A stretch of 64,000 nucleotides of DNA from Rothia nasimurium (GCF_014217215.1 NZ_CP056080.1:1488001-1552000), one strand, 5' to 3'; shown: positions 17,173 through 26,850, counted from the stretch's first letter. Numbers and translations are program-made. Notes: generated by a model not told the origin, from the letters alone.

Positions 17173-18861
17173 GTGAGCGAAGACACCATTCCCCAATTTA
17201 ATCTCGTAGATTCACCCTGGATTAAGGTTCAGAAGACAGCCGGTGAGCTAGAACTTGTTTCTTTAGAGCAGCTCTTCCGCGAAGGCTATTCCATTACCAA
17301 GCTTGCTCATGAAAGCGCACTAGAAGACTCCGCTATGCTGGCTTTCTTAGAGCCCATTCTTCTACGCTCGTCCTTCTTCCACTTCGCAGACGCCGAAGAC
17401 TTTGACCTAGCAGCCTTTGGAACTGAAGCCCGTCGAAATTGGATAGCCACCCTCAGAGAGAAGAAAGTAGGCAACTTTGATTTCGTACTGGACTACCTCC
17501 AGCATGAAGACATCAAACCCTACTTTGAACTCTTCCATCCAGAGCACCCCTTCATGCAGGTAGCAGACCTACATACTGAAAAGAGCACTTTCTCCCCTGT
17601 TTCCCGCATTCTCCTAGACTCTGATTCAGATCACTTTTCCATGCGCGCAGCTAGTGGCAAAGGAACCCTAGACTATGCCGATGCAGCCCGAAAGCTTATC
17701 ACTGTACAGGCCTACGACTATTCCGGCATTAAATCCGGTGCAGTAGGTGACCCGCGCGTCAAAGGTGGCCGAGGATATCCCATTGGTGTTGGTTGGCAAG
17801 GCGCCACAGGAAGGGTTATTCTTCACGGAGAAAACATCTTTGAGACTCTCCTCCTCAACCTGCCTATCAGCCGACTCTTTGAGCCGACCATTAACGAGAA
17901 CGGGGAGGAAGATTTCAAAATCGCCAATGACTTACCCGTTTGGGAACGAGAACCCTTTGATGGCGCTGCCCCCAGAAGCTACCCCAAAGAGATAACCACT
18001 CCTACCGGACCTTGTGACACCCTCACCTGGCAATCCCGGCGCGTCCGGCTGTTCCCCAAGAACGGTCAAGTTACCGGAGTTCTTGTCTCCAATGGAGATA
18101 AGGCTTCTGAGAAATTCCAAGACGGCATCGGCTGTGAAGACCCCTGGACCGGCCTTCGCTACAGCAAAAACCAGTCTAAAAAGGGACAGGAAATCTGGAT
18201 GCCTCTACAGCACAACCAGGAGCGTACCTTCTGGCGAGGCTTAGATGCTCTCCTGGTCTTAAGTCCTAACCAAGGCGGGGACGAATACGCGCCCAAAAAA
18301 CCTCAAACTATACAAGACCTCAGCCGCTACTTTCCTCACAATATGAAGGTACAGGTCCAGCTAGTAGGAGTTGTCTACGGCAACCAAAACGCTGTTATCG
18401 AATCCACCATCGATGAATCAATTCCCGTAGAACTAGCCCTGCTAACCGATGAATTCCCAGAACATACAGCAGCCATCCTTGAAAACTCCCAAAAGAGTAT
18501 GGACGCTGCAATCCAGCTGGGACGCTTCGCCGGAAGTCTGCTGGAAGCTGCCGGTCAAAGCTACGAATTCCAGCCAGCGGCAACCGAAGCTGTACTTCAC
18601 AGGCTCGAAAAGGAATTCCGCATCTGGCTTTCCCAGGTTACCCACGAAGCAAATCCACAAGAGCTTAAGGAAAGCTGGCAGAAACTTGCCTCTTCCTTCT
18701 TCAAACGGGAAGTAGAAAATATGCTCATCGGTGCAAGCTCGAAAGCCCTCATCGGCAGGATCAAGGATGACAAACTCATCAGTGCAGCAACAGCCCAACG
18801 AGCCTGCCATCGCGAGTTCAAAAAGATTTTTCCTCTAGCCTACGAAGACAAAACCCAGTAG
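17173..18861 (+). CDS. cas8e: Cascade large subunit Cas8e (Cse1/CasA)
   Basis: The 562-residue large subunit of type I-E Cascade, which reads the PAM and helps recruit Cas3. The N-terminus FNLVDSPWIKVQ is the family hallmark, and the central region has the typical HPFMQV and AYDYSGIKSGAVGDPRVKGG stretches. The C-terminal part (about 420-560) is predicted helical, as in the four-helix bundle of Cse1. It starts at GTG with AGGAGG 5 bases upstream (17162-17167). First gene of the interference operon; the next starts 13 bp after its stop. G+C is visibly lower than in the flanking housekeeping genes. Confidence 0.96.
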   Translation: MSEDTIPQFNLVDSPWIKVQKTAGELELVSLEQLFREGYSITKLAHESALEDSAMLAFLEPILLRSSFFHFADAEDFDLAAFGTEARRNWIATLREKKVGNFDFVLDYLQHEDIKPYFELFHPEHPFMQVADLHTEKSTFSPVSRILLDSDSDHFSMRAASGKGTLDYADAARKLITVQAYDYSGIKSGAVGDPRVKGGRGYPIGVGWQGATGRVILHGENIFETLLLNLPISRLFEPTINENGEEDFKIANDLPVWEREPFDGAAPRSYPKEITTPTGPCDTLTWQSRRVRLFPKNGQVTGVLVSNGDKASEKFQDGIGCEDPWTGLRYSKNQSKKGQEIWMPLQHNQERTFWRGLDALLVLSPNQGGDEYAPKKPQTIQDLSRYFPHNMKVQVQLVGVVYGNQNAVIESTIDESIPVELALLTDEFPEHTAAILENSQKSMDAAIQLGRFAGSLLEAAGQSYEFQPAATEAVLHRLEKEFRIWLSQVTHEANPQELKESWQKLASSFFKREVENMLIGASSKALIGRIKDDKLISAATAQRACHREFKKIFPLAYEDKTQ

Positions 18862-18874
18862 AAAGAAGGCAACG

Positions 18875-19489
18875 ATGTCTCATCCTTCTGAGACGGTGAC
18901 ACCTACCCTCTATAACTTTGTCACCCACAAAATCCATCGCCTCTACGGAGGACACAATGCAGGTTCCTCAGCGTCCAAAAAAGAGCTGAGCGACCTTCGT
19001 CAAGCAGTAGGTCAAGATCCTGCTAAAAACCCGCTAGCCTGGCAGTATGTCCTCACCGGCGATGAAAATATCGACTTTCCAGATAACTACCGAGGCCGAG
19101 GAGACGAAGCCAGCTACGGTGAACTAGCCACCTACATGGCCCTCACCCTCTACGCTGTCCACCAGCAATCAGAGCAAAGAAACATGCACACCAAAGACAT
19201 TAGCTTTGGTTACTCAATAGGACAGCTTGTTGCAAAGCGCACCCCCTCCATCAAAAAACGCTTTGATGCCCTACTTCAGGCAAGGAACTTTAGCGGTATC
19301 GTCTACCACGCTCATTCCCTGGTTCAGCTCCTCAAACAGGAAGAACTAACCTTCGACTATGGAAGGTTCACTACCGACCTCTACTGGCTCCAGCACCCCA
19401 GGCACCGTGCAAAAGTCATTACCCGCTGGAGCCGAGACTTTGCCTACGGCTACACTCGCCGCCCAGCAAATACCTCTACCAACAACTAA
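18875..19489 (+). CDS. cse2: Cascade small subunit Cse2 (CasB, Cas11e)
   Basis: A 204-residue mainly helical subunit; two copies form the belly of type I-E Cascade and stabilise the displaced strand and R-loop. The middle contains WQYVLTGDEN and the typical EASYGELATYMALTLYAVHQ, with SIGQLVAKRTPSIKKRFDAL following and a basic C-terminal half. Length is in the family range (160-220). ATG start with GAAAGAAGG upstream. It sits in the invariant place between cas8e and cas7e. Confidence 0.94.
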   Translation: MSHPSETVTPTLYNFVTHKIHRLYGGHNAGSSASKKELSDLRQAVGQDPAKNPLAWQYVLTGDENIDFPDNYRGRGDEASYGELATYMALTLYAVHQQSEQRNMHTKDISFGYSIGQLVAKRTPSIKKRFDALLQARNFSGIVYHAHSLVQLLKQEELTFDYGRFTTDLYWLQHPRHRAKVITRWSRDFAYGYTRRPANTSTNN

Positions 19490-19513
19490 CCCAAGAAACT
19501 AAAAGGAGAAATC

Positions 19514-20635
19514 ATGAGCTTCTACATCGATATCCACGCCCTACAGACCCTTCCCCCCTCCAACATCAACCGCGACGATACGGGCTCCCCCAAGTCTGCT
19601 GTTTTTGGCGGGGTACCCCGCCAGCGTGTTTCTTCCCAGGCTTGGAAGTCTGCTATTCGTCAGGACTTCGTCGCCAACCTCGACACCGATAAGATGGGAA
19701 TCCGCACCAAGCGAGTAGCCGAAAAAGTCGTTACCAAAATTCAGGAAATTTCTGAAGGATACGACTATGACCAGGCTCTTTCCGAGGTTGCAGAAGCTTT
19801 CAAAACAGTAAAAATTTCCCTGGCTGAGCCCAAAAAGAAGAAAGAAGAAGAGGCGCCGAAGACCCTGGAATCCGGTTATCTTCTGCTGGTCAGCAACCAG
19901 CAGATTTCACGCCTGGCCCAGGCAATCATCGATGCTGAAGGCAGCAAACTGAAAAAAGCGGATGTAGAAAAAATCCTGGACGAACAGCACAGCGTTGACA
20001 TTGCCCTCTTTGGCCGTATGCTTGCTGACGCCCCCGACTTCAACGTTGATGCCTCCTGCCAGGTAGCCCACGCTATTGGCGTTCATGAGTCAGAGCCTGA
20101 ATTCGACTACTTCACCGCAGTCGATGACGTTGTCCGCGACGCAGACGAAACCGGCGCAGGCATGATTGGCACCGTCGAGATGATGTCCTCCACCCTCTAC
20201 CGCTACGCCAACATCAACTTCACCGGCCTACAGGCAAACTTGGGTGACAAGGAGGCCGCTGTAGAGGCCGCAACCCAGTTCATCAAGAGCTTCATCACCG
20301 CTATGCCCACCGGCAAGCAGAACAGCTTCGCTAACCGCACCCTGCCCGAGGCAGTAGTGGTTACCCTGCGTGATGACCGCCCAGTTTCCTACGTCAATGC
20401 CTTTGAAACCCCTGTCAAGGAGAGCGCGGAGAAGGGCCGCCGTTACCAGGCAGCCGCTGCCCTAGCCCATGAAGCACAGGAGCTGGCAGAAACATACGGT
20501 CTGGAGCCCGTCAAGAGCTACTTTCTTGCAGTAGGAGACCTCAAGGATGCCCTAGAAAACCTTGGCCAGGGCGTAAACCTCAAGGAACTCCTTTCCGCAG
20601 TTGAAAGCGATCTTTCCGAGGTGCTGGCAGACTAA
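19514..20635 (+). CDS. cas7e: Cascade backbone subunit Cas7e (Cse4/CasC)
   Basis: RNA-binding backbone protein, six copies of which coat the crRNA spacer in I-E Cascade. The 373-residue product begins with the family signature FYIDIHALQTLPPSNINRDD followed by SPKSAVFGGVPRQRVSSQAW. MIGTVEMMSSTLYRYANIN near residue 220 and AMPTGKQNSFANRT near 275 are further conserved RRM-fold elements. A Lys/Glu-rich loop (EPKKKKEEEAPK, around residue 105) is longer than in the E. coli protein. Strong AAAAGGAG before ATG, fitting a need for high expression. Its TAA shares one base with the next ATG. Confidence 0.96.
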   Translation: MSFYIDIHALQTLPPSNINRDDTGSPKSAVFGGVPRQRVSSQAWKSAIRQDFVANLDTDKMGIRTKRVAEKVVTKIQEISEGYDYDQALSEVAEAFKTVKISLAEPKKKKEEEAPKTLESGYLLLVSNQQISRLAQAIIDAEGSKLKKADVEKILDEQHSVDIALFGRMLADAPDFNVDASCQVAHAIGVHESEPEFDYFTAVDDVVRDADETGAGMIGTVEMMSSTLYRYANINFTGLQANLGDKEAAVEAATQFIKSFITAMPTGKQNSFANRTLPEAVVVTLRDDRPVSYVNAFETPVKESAEKGRRYQAAAALAHEAQELAETYGLEPVKSYFLAVGDLKDALENLGQGVNLKELLSAVESDLSEVLAD

Positions 20636-21342
20636 TGTACTCGCTACTCCTCAAATTCAAGGCGCCGCTACAGGCCTGGGGAGCTGAGAGCCGGTTCAAG
20701 GTCCGCCATACCAACAACGAGCCTACAAAGTCAGGAGTTATTGGGCTTCTTTCCGCCGCCCTGGGGCGCGACCGTCAAGAGCCTGTAGACGACCTGGCCC
20801 AGCTTGAATTCGCGGTGCGGGTAGACCACCCAGGTCAGCTGACTCGCGACTATCACACGGCCCGTAACTGGTTCGGTAAGGACAAAAATTCCCAGCTCAG
20901 TACCCGCTACTACCTGGCGGATGCTGTCTTTCTGGTAGCCCTAGCTTCACCCCAGAAAGCGCTCCTGGAAGAACTAGAAGCCGCCCTGCGGCGTCCTGTC
21001 TATCCGCTCTACCTAGGGCGGCGGGCCTGCCCCGCTAACCCTGATCTAGTACTGGGTATCAGAGAGGGCAACGCGGAAGAAGTTCTGCGAGCAGAAAATA
21101 CCTGGTACGCACCCAAGTGGGCTCAGCAAAACGCCGGAGAGCTTGTCTCACTTGCGATCCTGCGCGATGCCCGCCTAGGCGAACCAGCAGATACCTTACG
21201 AGATATCCCGGTAAGCTTTAATCCAGAGTTCCGGCAGTATTCGCTACGGTCTGTTTTCCGGGCAGAGCCCTTAGAAATCAACAATCCTGAGGGAGAAACT
21301 GAGCCGGAGGACGAATTCATGAAGGTGGTTACTGAAGCATGA
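20635..21342 (+). CDS. cas5e: Cascade subunit Cas5e (CasD)
   Basis: A 235-residue RAMP protein that caps the 5' handle of crRNA in I-E Cascade. The N-terminus SLLLKFKAPLQAWGAESRFK and the following RHTNNEPTKSGVIGLLSAAL are diagnostic; FPVYPLYLGRR-like PVYPLYLGRRACP near residue 125 is the conserved RAMP glycine-rich region. Translationally coupled on both sides: it overlaps cas7e by one base and cas6e by four (ATGA). No anomalies seen. Confidence 0.95.
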   Translation: MYSLLLKFKAPLQAWGAESRFKVRHTNNEPTKSGVIGLLSAALGRDRQEPVDDLAQLEFAVRVDHPGQLTRDYHTARNWFGKDKNSQLSTRYYLADAVFLVALASPQKALLEELEAALRRPVYPLYLGRRACPANPDLVLGIREGNAEEVLRAENTWYAPKWAQQNAGELVSLAILRDARLGEPADTLRDIPVSFNPEFRQYSLRSVFRAEPLEINNPEGETEPEDEFMKVVTEA

Positions 21343-22022
21343 GTTTCTTTTCCCGCATACTCATCAATCCCCAGCGTCGTGAAGCGCGAAAGCTCATAGC
21401 CAGCCCCCAAGCCATGCATGCTGCCGTCCTCTCTGCTTTCCCGCCAGATGTGCAGGCGAGCGCAGACAGCCGGGTACTGTGGCGGCTCGATGTTAACGGC
21501 CCTTCCTATACCCTCTACGTTCAAAGTCCTGAAGAGCCGGATCTACGGCATATTCAGGAGGCCGCCGGCTGGGAGTCACGTCCTGCTGAAGTTGCTCATC
21601 TTGGTAAGTTGCTATCCAGCCTAAGGGAGGGCCAGGCCTGGTCCTTCCGGCTAACTGGAAACCCGGTTAAGTCTCTTCCTGTAGAAAATGGGAAGCGTGG
21701 TAGGGTCGTCCCCCATGTTACTGCTGAACAGCAACTTGGCTGGCTAGTGCATAAGGCTCCGCAATGGGGCTTTAGGGTAGCTGAAGGCTCTGAGCCAGGA
21801 AGTTACCTGGCAGCTGTCACTTCACGATCTGACCAGCGTTTTAGCCGTGCTAATCCTCACGATGACGGACGACGTGCTTCTGTGACCCTCCGGCAAGCCC
21901 AATTTGACGGGGCTCTTGTTATCACCGATGTAGACCTCTTCCGAGAGTCCATACTCAAGGGCATGGGCAAGGGAAAGGCCTATGGATGTGGTCTGCTTAC
22001 TATCCGTAAAAATTCTTCCTAA
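21339..22022 (+). CDS. cas6e: crRNA endonuclease Cas6e (CasE)
   Basis: A 227-residue endoribonuclease that cuts pre-crRNA at the 3' base of the repeat hairpin and stays bound to it. The N-terminus SFFSRILINPQRREARKLI followed by MHAAVLSAFP is the usual start, with the catalytic His candidate in QAMHAAV. The C-terminal glycine-rich loop is KGMGKGKAYGCGLLTI, a RAMP hallmark. It presumably also processes the crRNA-like RNA at 16921, whose hairpins keep the stem. Overlaps cas5e by four bases; a strong hairpin follows its stop directly. Confidence 0.95.
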   Translation: MSFFSRILINPQRREARKLIASPQAMHAAVLSAFPPDVQASADSRVLWRLDVNGPSYTLYVQSPEEPDLRHIQEAAGWESRPAEVAHLGKLLSSLREGQAWSFRLTGNPVKSLPVENGKRGRVVPHVTAEQQLGWLVHKAPQWGFRVAEGSEPGSYLAAVTSRSDQRFSRANPHDDGRRASVTLRQAQFDGALVITDVDLFRESILKGMGKGKAYGCGLLTIRKNSS

Positions 22023-22062
22023 GAATCTGGGATGCACACTTGTGTGCATCCCAGATTCTTTT
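22023..22062 (+). terminator. Strong hairpin with T-run between cas6e and cas1
   Basis: Beginning at the first base after the cas6e stop, a perfect 17-bp stem (GAATCTGGGATGCACAC and its complement, loop TT) is followed by TTTT (22059-22062). It looks like an intrinsic terminator, placed between the interference and adaptation genes. No room for a full promoter exists between it and cas1, so cas1-cas2 expression would rely on read-through. Confidence 0.85.
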
Positions 22063-22088
22063 ATATCTCTCAGATCCAGGAGAAACCC

Positions 22089-23021
22089 ATGATTGGTGCC
22101 ACCCCACCCACCACCAAGGAACTCACCAGAAGTTCTGACCGGCTTTCCTTTATCTATGTTGAGCACAGCGTTATCCATAGAGAAGACAGCGCTATTACCG
22201 CAACTAATAGCCAGGGAACCGTGCATATACCTGCCGCTTCTTTAGGCGCTCTTATGCTTGGTCCAGGCACCCGTATTACCCACCACGCCATGATGTTACT
22301 TGGCGACTGCGGTGCAACCGCGGTGTGGGTAGGTGAGCAGGGGGTACGCTACTATGCTCACGGTAGCTCCTTGGCTAAAACCACTCGTCTGCTTCAGGCC
22401 CAGGCAGATAAGGTCAGTAATACTCGCAAGCGCCTAGCTGTTGCTAAGGAAATGTATAACATGCGCTTCCCCGATGAAGATGTCAGGGAACTAACAATGC
22501 AACAGTTACGGGGCAAGGAGGGCGCTAGAGTACGCCGTATTTACCGCCAGGAATCTGGTCGTACCGGTGTGCCTTGGGATAACCGTAACTACGACCCCAA
22601 TGATTTTGATAACGCAGATGCAATCAACATGGCTCTCTCGGCAGCGAATGCCTGCCTCTACGGGATAGTTCATGCGGTAGTAGTTTCTTTGGGCTGTTCC
22701 CCTGGTCTAGGCTTTGTGCATACGGGGCATTCCCGGTCTTTTATCTATGATATTGCCGACCTCTACAAGGCAGAAGTAAGTATTCCTGCGGCTTTTGAGG
22801 TTGTTGCAGAAAGCAAGGAGGACGTGGCGTCCAGAGCCCGCCGTGCAGTGAGAGACAAGCTCCGGGACGGCAAAATCTTGCAACGTTGTACTAGCGATAT
22901 TCAGAAACTACTTCTCAGCTCGGAAATTGCTGAAGAAGACTGGCATACCGACGTCCTTGCCCTCTGGGGAGATCGCGAAGAAACGATAGAAAGCAGGAGA
23001 AATTATGGGGAGGAAGCATGA
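22089..23021 (+). CDS. cas1: CRISPR integrase Cas1, type I-E
   Basis: Catalytic subunit of the Cas1-Cas2 spacer integrase. The frame opens at 22032 but that start lies inside the terminator hairpin; ATG 22089 has AGGAG in front and gives MIGATPP and 310 residues, the normal length. Metal-binding residues expected from the family are present: Glu144 in LRGKEGARVRR, His211 in GFVHTGHSRSF, and Asp221/Asp224 in IYDIADLYK. cas2 follows with a four-base overlap. Confidence 0.96.
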   Translation: MIGATPPTTKELTRSSDRLSFIYVEHSVIHREDSAITATNSQGTVHIPAASLGALMLGPGTRITHHAMMLLGDCGATAVWVGEQGVRYYAHGSSLAKTTRLLQAQADKVSNTRKRLAVAKEMYNMRFPDEDVRELTMQQLRGKEGARVRRIYRQESGRTGVPWDNRNYDPNDFDNADAINMALSAANACLYGIVHAVVVSLGCSPGLGFVHTGHSRSFIYDIADLYKAEVSIPAAFEVVAESKEDVASRARRAVRDKLRDGKILQRCTSDIQKLLLSSEIAEEDWHTDVLALWGDREETIESRRNYGEEA

Positions 23022-23365
23022 TTGTTGTTATCCTCTCAAACTGTCCGCCTGCTCTACGCGGTGATTTGACCCGTTGGCTTTTAGAAATCAGTTCGGGAGT
23101 CTATGTTGGCAAGGTCAGTGCCCGAGTACGCGAGCACTTGTGGGAGCGTATTGTTTCTTCGGTACAGTCTGGTCGGGCGCTTATGGTCTTCTCTACCAAC
23201 ACAGAGCAGGGCCTAGATTACAAAGTACACCGGCACCAGTGGGATCCCGTTGATTTTGAGGGCATAACCCTAATGCGTAGGCCTACGGTACCCAGCAAGC
23301 AGGTAGAGTCTAAACGTGGCTGGTCCAAGGCTAGTCGATACCGGTTGGGACGAAAAAGGTCGTAG
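23018..23365 (+). CDS. cas2: CRISPR adaptation protein Cas2e
   Basis: A 115-residue Cas2 of the I-E type, the dimeric scaffold of the spacer integrase. The start IVVILSNCPPALRGDLTRWL and the following GVYVGKVSARVREHLWERI are diagnostic, with FSTNTEQGLDYKVHRHQWDP in the second half. The C-terminal tail is basic (WSKASRYRLGRKRS) and may reach the Cas1 partner as in other Cas2e proteins. Coupled to cas1 by ATGA. It is the last gene of the operon; parC starts 126 bp on. Confidence 0.95.
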   Translation: MIVVILSNCPPALRGDLTRWLLEISSGVYVGKVSARVREHLWERIVSSVQSGRALMVFSTNTEQGLDYKVHRHQWDPVDFEGITLMRRPTVPSKQVESKRGWSKASRYRLGRKRS

Positions 23366-23491
23366 AACAGAATTCGGCTCGTCCTGTCTCTGTGTGAGAG
23401 GCTGGTAGGTTCGGCTTTTCTGGGGCACTTGCGGGGAACACGGTAAACTGGTGGGGCAATACCTTCACCGTCTATTTGCTTTGAGGTTCCC

Positions 23492-26059
23492 ATGGCTCGC
23501 CGCACCACCGCGCACGATGACTACCCCACCGACGTCGTCGAAAATATCGTCGATATCGACGTGACCAGCGAGATGGAAACCAGTTTCCTGGAATACTCCT
23601 ACTCGGTCATCTACTCCCGCGCCCTGCCCGACGCCCGCGACGGCCTCAAGCCCGTGCAGCGCCGCATCCTCTACATGATGCAGCAGATGGGCCTGCGCCC
23701 CGACAAGGGCCACGTCAAGAGCGCCCGCGTGATCGGCGAAGTCATGGGTAAGCTGCACCCCCACGGCGACGTCGCCATCTACGACGCCATGGTGCGCCTA
23801 GCCCAGCCCTTCTCCATGCGCCTACCCGTGGTTGACGGCCACGGCAACTTCGGCTCCCTGGACGACGGCCCAGCAGCCTCCCGCTACACCGAGGTCCGCA
23901 TGGCTCCGGCGGCCCTCGCCATGACCGCCAACCTCGACGAAGACGTCGTGGACTTCGTACCCAACTACGACAGCCAGTTCATGCAGCCGGCCGTCCTGCC
24001 CGCCGCCTACCCCAACCTACTGGTCAACGGCTCAGCCGGTATCGCTGTCGGCATGGCCACCAACATGGCCCCCCACAACCTGCGCGAGGTCATAGCCGCT
24101 GCCCGCCACCTGCTGGATCACCCCGAGGCCACCCTCAAAGACATCATGAAGTTCGTGCCCGGCCCCGACCTGCCCTCCGGCGGCACCATCGTGGGCACCT
24201 CCGGCATTAAGGACGCCTACGAAAAGGGCCGCGGCATCTTCAAGACCCGCGCCAAGGTCTCCATCGAACAGGTCACCGCCCGCAAACAGGGTATTGTGGT
24301 CACCGAACTGCCCTACCTGGTTGGCCCCGAAAAGGTCATCGAAAAAATCAAGGACGGCGTCAACTCCAAGAAGCTGCAGGGCATCTCAGACGTCGTTGAC
24401 CTGACCGACCGCAAAAACGGCCTGCGCATGGTCATTGAAATCAAAAACGGCTTCAACCCCAAGGCGGTGCTCGCCGCCCTCTACAAGCACACCCCGCTAG
24501 AAGACTCCTTCGGCATCAACAACGTAGCCCTGGTGGACGGCCAGCCCCAGACCCTGGGCCTGCTCGATCTGCTGCACGTCTACGTCAACCACCGCCTGGA
24601 CGTCGTGCGCCGCCGCACCAACCACCGCCTGGGCAAGCGCCGCGACCGCCTGCACCTGGTAGAGGGCCTGCTGGTAGCCATCGTCGATATCGACGAGGTT
24701 ATCCAGATTATCCGCTCCTCCGACGAAACAGCCCAGGCCCGTGAGCGCCTCATGCAGATTTACGACCTGAGCGAGGTTCAGGCCAACCACATTCTCGAAC
24801 TGCGCCTGCGCCAGCTCACCAAGTACTCCCGCATCGAGCTTGAAGCCGAACGCGACGAACTCTTAGCAGAAATCACCTCCCTCGAAGAAATCCTCGGCTC
24901 CGACGTAAAACTCCGCGCCCTGGTCTCCGAAGAACTACAGCAGGTCGCCGACGAATACGGCACCGACCGCCGCACCAAAATCGTCACCAAGGACGAGCTG
25001 GCCGACGCGGTGGCTGCCCTGTCGGCGTCCGCCTCCAAGGCCAAAAAAGAAGCCGGCCTATCCCTCGAAATCGCGGACGACCCCTGCTGGGTCCTGCTCT
25101 CCACCTCGGGCCAGCTGGGGCGCACCAGCGGCGTCAAGGGCCAACGCCCCACCCTGCTCGACCCGGGCAAACGCATCAAACACGACGCCTACCTCTCCAT
25201 CGTGCCCACCAGCGCCCGCGGCGAAATCGGTGCGGTAACTTCAAGCGGCCGCCTGATTCGTGTGCCCGTCATTGACCTACCCGTCCTCGAAGAGACCGGC
25301 GGCACACCCCAGCCCACCAGCGGTGTCAAAGCCGCAGACGCCATCACCCTAGCCCGCGGCGAAAAACTCGTCGGCCTGGTACCGCTCAATGCCATCCTGG
25401 CCCTGGCTACCGAACGCGGTGTCGTCAAACGAGTCAACCCCGACTACCCGCTCAACGCCACCGAGTTTGAGATCATGAAGCTCAAGCCCAAGGACGCCAT
25501 AGTGGGCGTAGCTGTCTGCGATTCTAACGATGCGGTACTCACCTTTATTACCGAGCAGGCTAAGCTACTCACCTTTGATGCCTCCAAGGTCCGCCCCCAA
25601 GGACGCACCGGCGGCGGTATGGCCGGCATGAAGGTAGCCGACGACGACAAGCTCATCGCCTTCGGCGTCACCACCCCCGGCGCGGACGCCCAAGTCGTCA
25701 CCATCACCGACGGCCGCGAAGACGGAGCCACCGCCAAAGTCACCGAACTCACCGAATTCCCGCAGAAGGGGCGCGCAACCGGCGGCATGCGAGCCCACCG
25801 CTTCCTCAAGGGAGAAACCGCCCTCGCCCTCGCCTGGGTGGGAATCGGCCCCGCCAAGGCAGTCTCATCCGCCGGTGTTGCCCGCACCCTACCCACCGAA
25901 TTCGGCCCCCGCGACGGATCCGGTGTGCTCCTAGCCCAGAGCATCGACGCAATCGGCCCCAACTACCAGGCACTGACCTCCCCCGCACCTGTATCAGCGG
26001 TCTCAGAAGAACCCGCCGATCAGCCTGAAGTTCAGGTTGAAGAGGATGCTCTCTTCTAA
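23492..26059 (+). CDS. parC: DNA topoisomerase IV subunit A (ParC)
   Basis: Type IIA topoisomerase breakage-reunion subunit, 855 residues. The winged-helix/tower domain starts with [20 protein letters not shown], the catalytic Tyr is Tyr132 in [14 protein letters not shown], and a six-blade C-terminal domain is indicated by repeated G-R/G-x-x-G motifs such as [15 protein letters not shown] call it ParC rather than GyrA because the B subunit in this window (34741) is the ParE type and no gyrA-gyrB pair is near; C-terminus is short of a GyrA-box QRRGGKG. The residue equivalent to E. coli GyrA Ser83 is Val94 (HGDVAIYD). ATG start with GAGG upstream. Confidence 0.9.
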   Translation: MARRTTAHDDYPTDVVENIVDIDVTSEMETSFLEYSYSVIYSRALPDARDGLKPVQRRILYMMQQMGLRPDKGHVKSARVIGEVMGKLHPHGDVAIYDAMVRLAQPFSMRLPVVDGHGNFGSLDDGPAASRYTEVRMAPAALAMTANLDEDVVDFVPNYDSQFMQPAVLPAAYPNLLVNGSAGIAVGMATNMAPHNLREVIAAARHLLDHPEATLKDIMKFVPGPDLPSGGTIVGTSGIKDAYEKGRGIFKTRAKVSIEQVTARKQGIVVTELPYLVGPEKVIEKIKDGVNSKKLQGISDVVDLTDRKNGLRMVIEIKNGFNPKAVLAALYKHTPLEDSFGINNVALVDGQPQTLGLLDLLHVYVNHRLDVVRRRTNHRLGKRRDRLHLVEGLLVAIVDIDEVIQIIRSSDETAQARERLMQIYDLSEVQANHILELRLRQLTKYSRIELEAERDELLAEITSLEEILGSDVKLRALVSEELQQVADEYGTDRRTKIVTKDELADAVAALSASASKAKKEAGLSLEIADDPCWVLLSTSGQLGRTSGVKGQRPTLLDPGKRIKHDAYLSIVPTSARGEIGAVTSSGRLIRVPVIDLPVLEETGGTPQPTSGVKAADAITLARGEKLVGLVPLNAILALATERGVVKRVNPDYPLNATEFEIMKLKPKDAIVGVAVCDSNDAVLTFITEQAKLLTFDASKVRPQGRTGGGMAGMKVADDDKLIAFGVTTPGADAQVVTITDGREDGATAKVTELTEFPQKGRATGGMRAHRFLKGETALALAWVGIGPAKAVSSAGVARTLPTEFGPRDGSGVLLAQSIDAIGPNYQALTSPAPVSAVSEEPADQPEVQVEEDALF

Positions 26060-26148
26060 AAGAAAAAACTAGCAGGCGGACCTTTTCCTAAATAGCACCA
26101 GAGGAAAGGGAGTGTTGGTGTGCCTGCCGACCCTGACCTGAAAATAAT

Positions 26149-26174
26149 AAAGTAGCGGGCGCGCCCGCTACTTT
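26149..26174. terminator. Bidirectional terminator, parC / 26181 gene
   Basis: A perfect 26-bp palindrome, AAAGTAGCGGGCG and its complement, flanked by A-rich sequence on the left and TTTCTTCC on the right. It separates two convergent genes. Confidence 0.8.
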
Positions 26175-26180
26175 CTTCCA

Positions 26181-26687
26181 TTACACTGCTGAACGCAGCC
26201 GGGAGTTCAGCTCAGCAACAACCTGTTCGGGGTTGGTAGCGGACGCCGTCACCCGGCTACCGTTGGTCAGGGTAAAGGTAACGGTGGGGCCGCCGGTCAG
26301 GTAGCCGGTGTTACCTCCGCCCATGATTCTAAGACCGGCTCCCTGTGCCAGACCGGTTTCTGGCCCCACCTCTGCCTTCTCAATCTCGCTGTAGGGTAGC
26401 TCTTTCGAGAAGAACTTCATGGTGGTGATTTTGAGAGAAGTATCGAGCAGGTCAATGCGGGTACTGCTGAAGATCATCGGAATAATAACCAGCGCTACGG
26501 AAGCTCCCACAAGCGCTGAAATGAAGAGACCCTGGTAAGTGCCGTCCTTATCGACGGGGCCAAAAATCATGATGGGCAGTGCAACACTCAGCAGTACAAA
26601 AACTATGACCCCGCAAAGAAACAGCTTGAACTTCTTAGTCAGGGGCGCAACGTAGCTGCGCTCTTGAAGAGTAGGCATGGGATTCAC
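26181..26687 (-). CDS. Two-helix membrane protein, PH-like C-terminal domain
   Basis: Not recognised as a named protein. The 168 residues contain two transmembrane segments (about 22-44 and 55-77) and a C-terminal beta-rich domain (IDLLDTSLKITTMKF, then LPYSEIEKAEV and GPTVTFTLTNGSRVTASAT) that resembles the bacterial PH-like domains on small actinobacterial membrane proteins. A glycine-rich loop (GLRIMGGGNTGYLTGG) lies between strands. The first codon is GTG at 26687; an ATG three codons in (26678) is equally possible, neither having a strong ribosome binding site. Confidence 0.7.
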   Translation of the reverse strand: MNPMPTLQERSYVAPLTKKFKLFLCGVIVFVLLSVALPIMIFGPVDKDGTYQGLFISALVGASVALVIIPMIFSSTRIDLLDTSLKITTMKFFSKELPYSEIEKAEVGPETGLAQGAGLRIMGGGNTGYLTGGPTVTFTLTNGSRVTASATNPEQVVAELNSRLRSAV

Positions 26688-26795
26688 TCACTATCTGTCA
26701 CTCGGGCTCTAGAAATTTATTACCTAGAACACACTTTACCCCCCATGGTAAAATTCCAGACAGCAGAGGAAGATTCACAGCCACCTTGCATACAG

Positions 26796-26843
26796 AAAAC
26801 CCCTCCCACAGCGTCCTTTCGCAGGAACCTTGGGAGGGGTTTT
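26796..26843 (-). terminator. Terminator of cydDC
   Basis: A 13-bp stem AAAACCCCTCCCA/TGGGAGGGGTTTT with a 22-nt loop, just after the cydDC stop. On the minus strand the stem ends in TTTT. Confidence 0.75.
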
Positions 26844-26850
26844 CTTGCTT

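Noticed and set aside
22032-22088. Upstream start for cas1 at 22032
   Set aside because: It falls within the terminator hairpin after cas6e, has no binding site and adds 19 residues not seen in Cas1; ATG 22089 has AGGAG.
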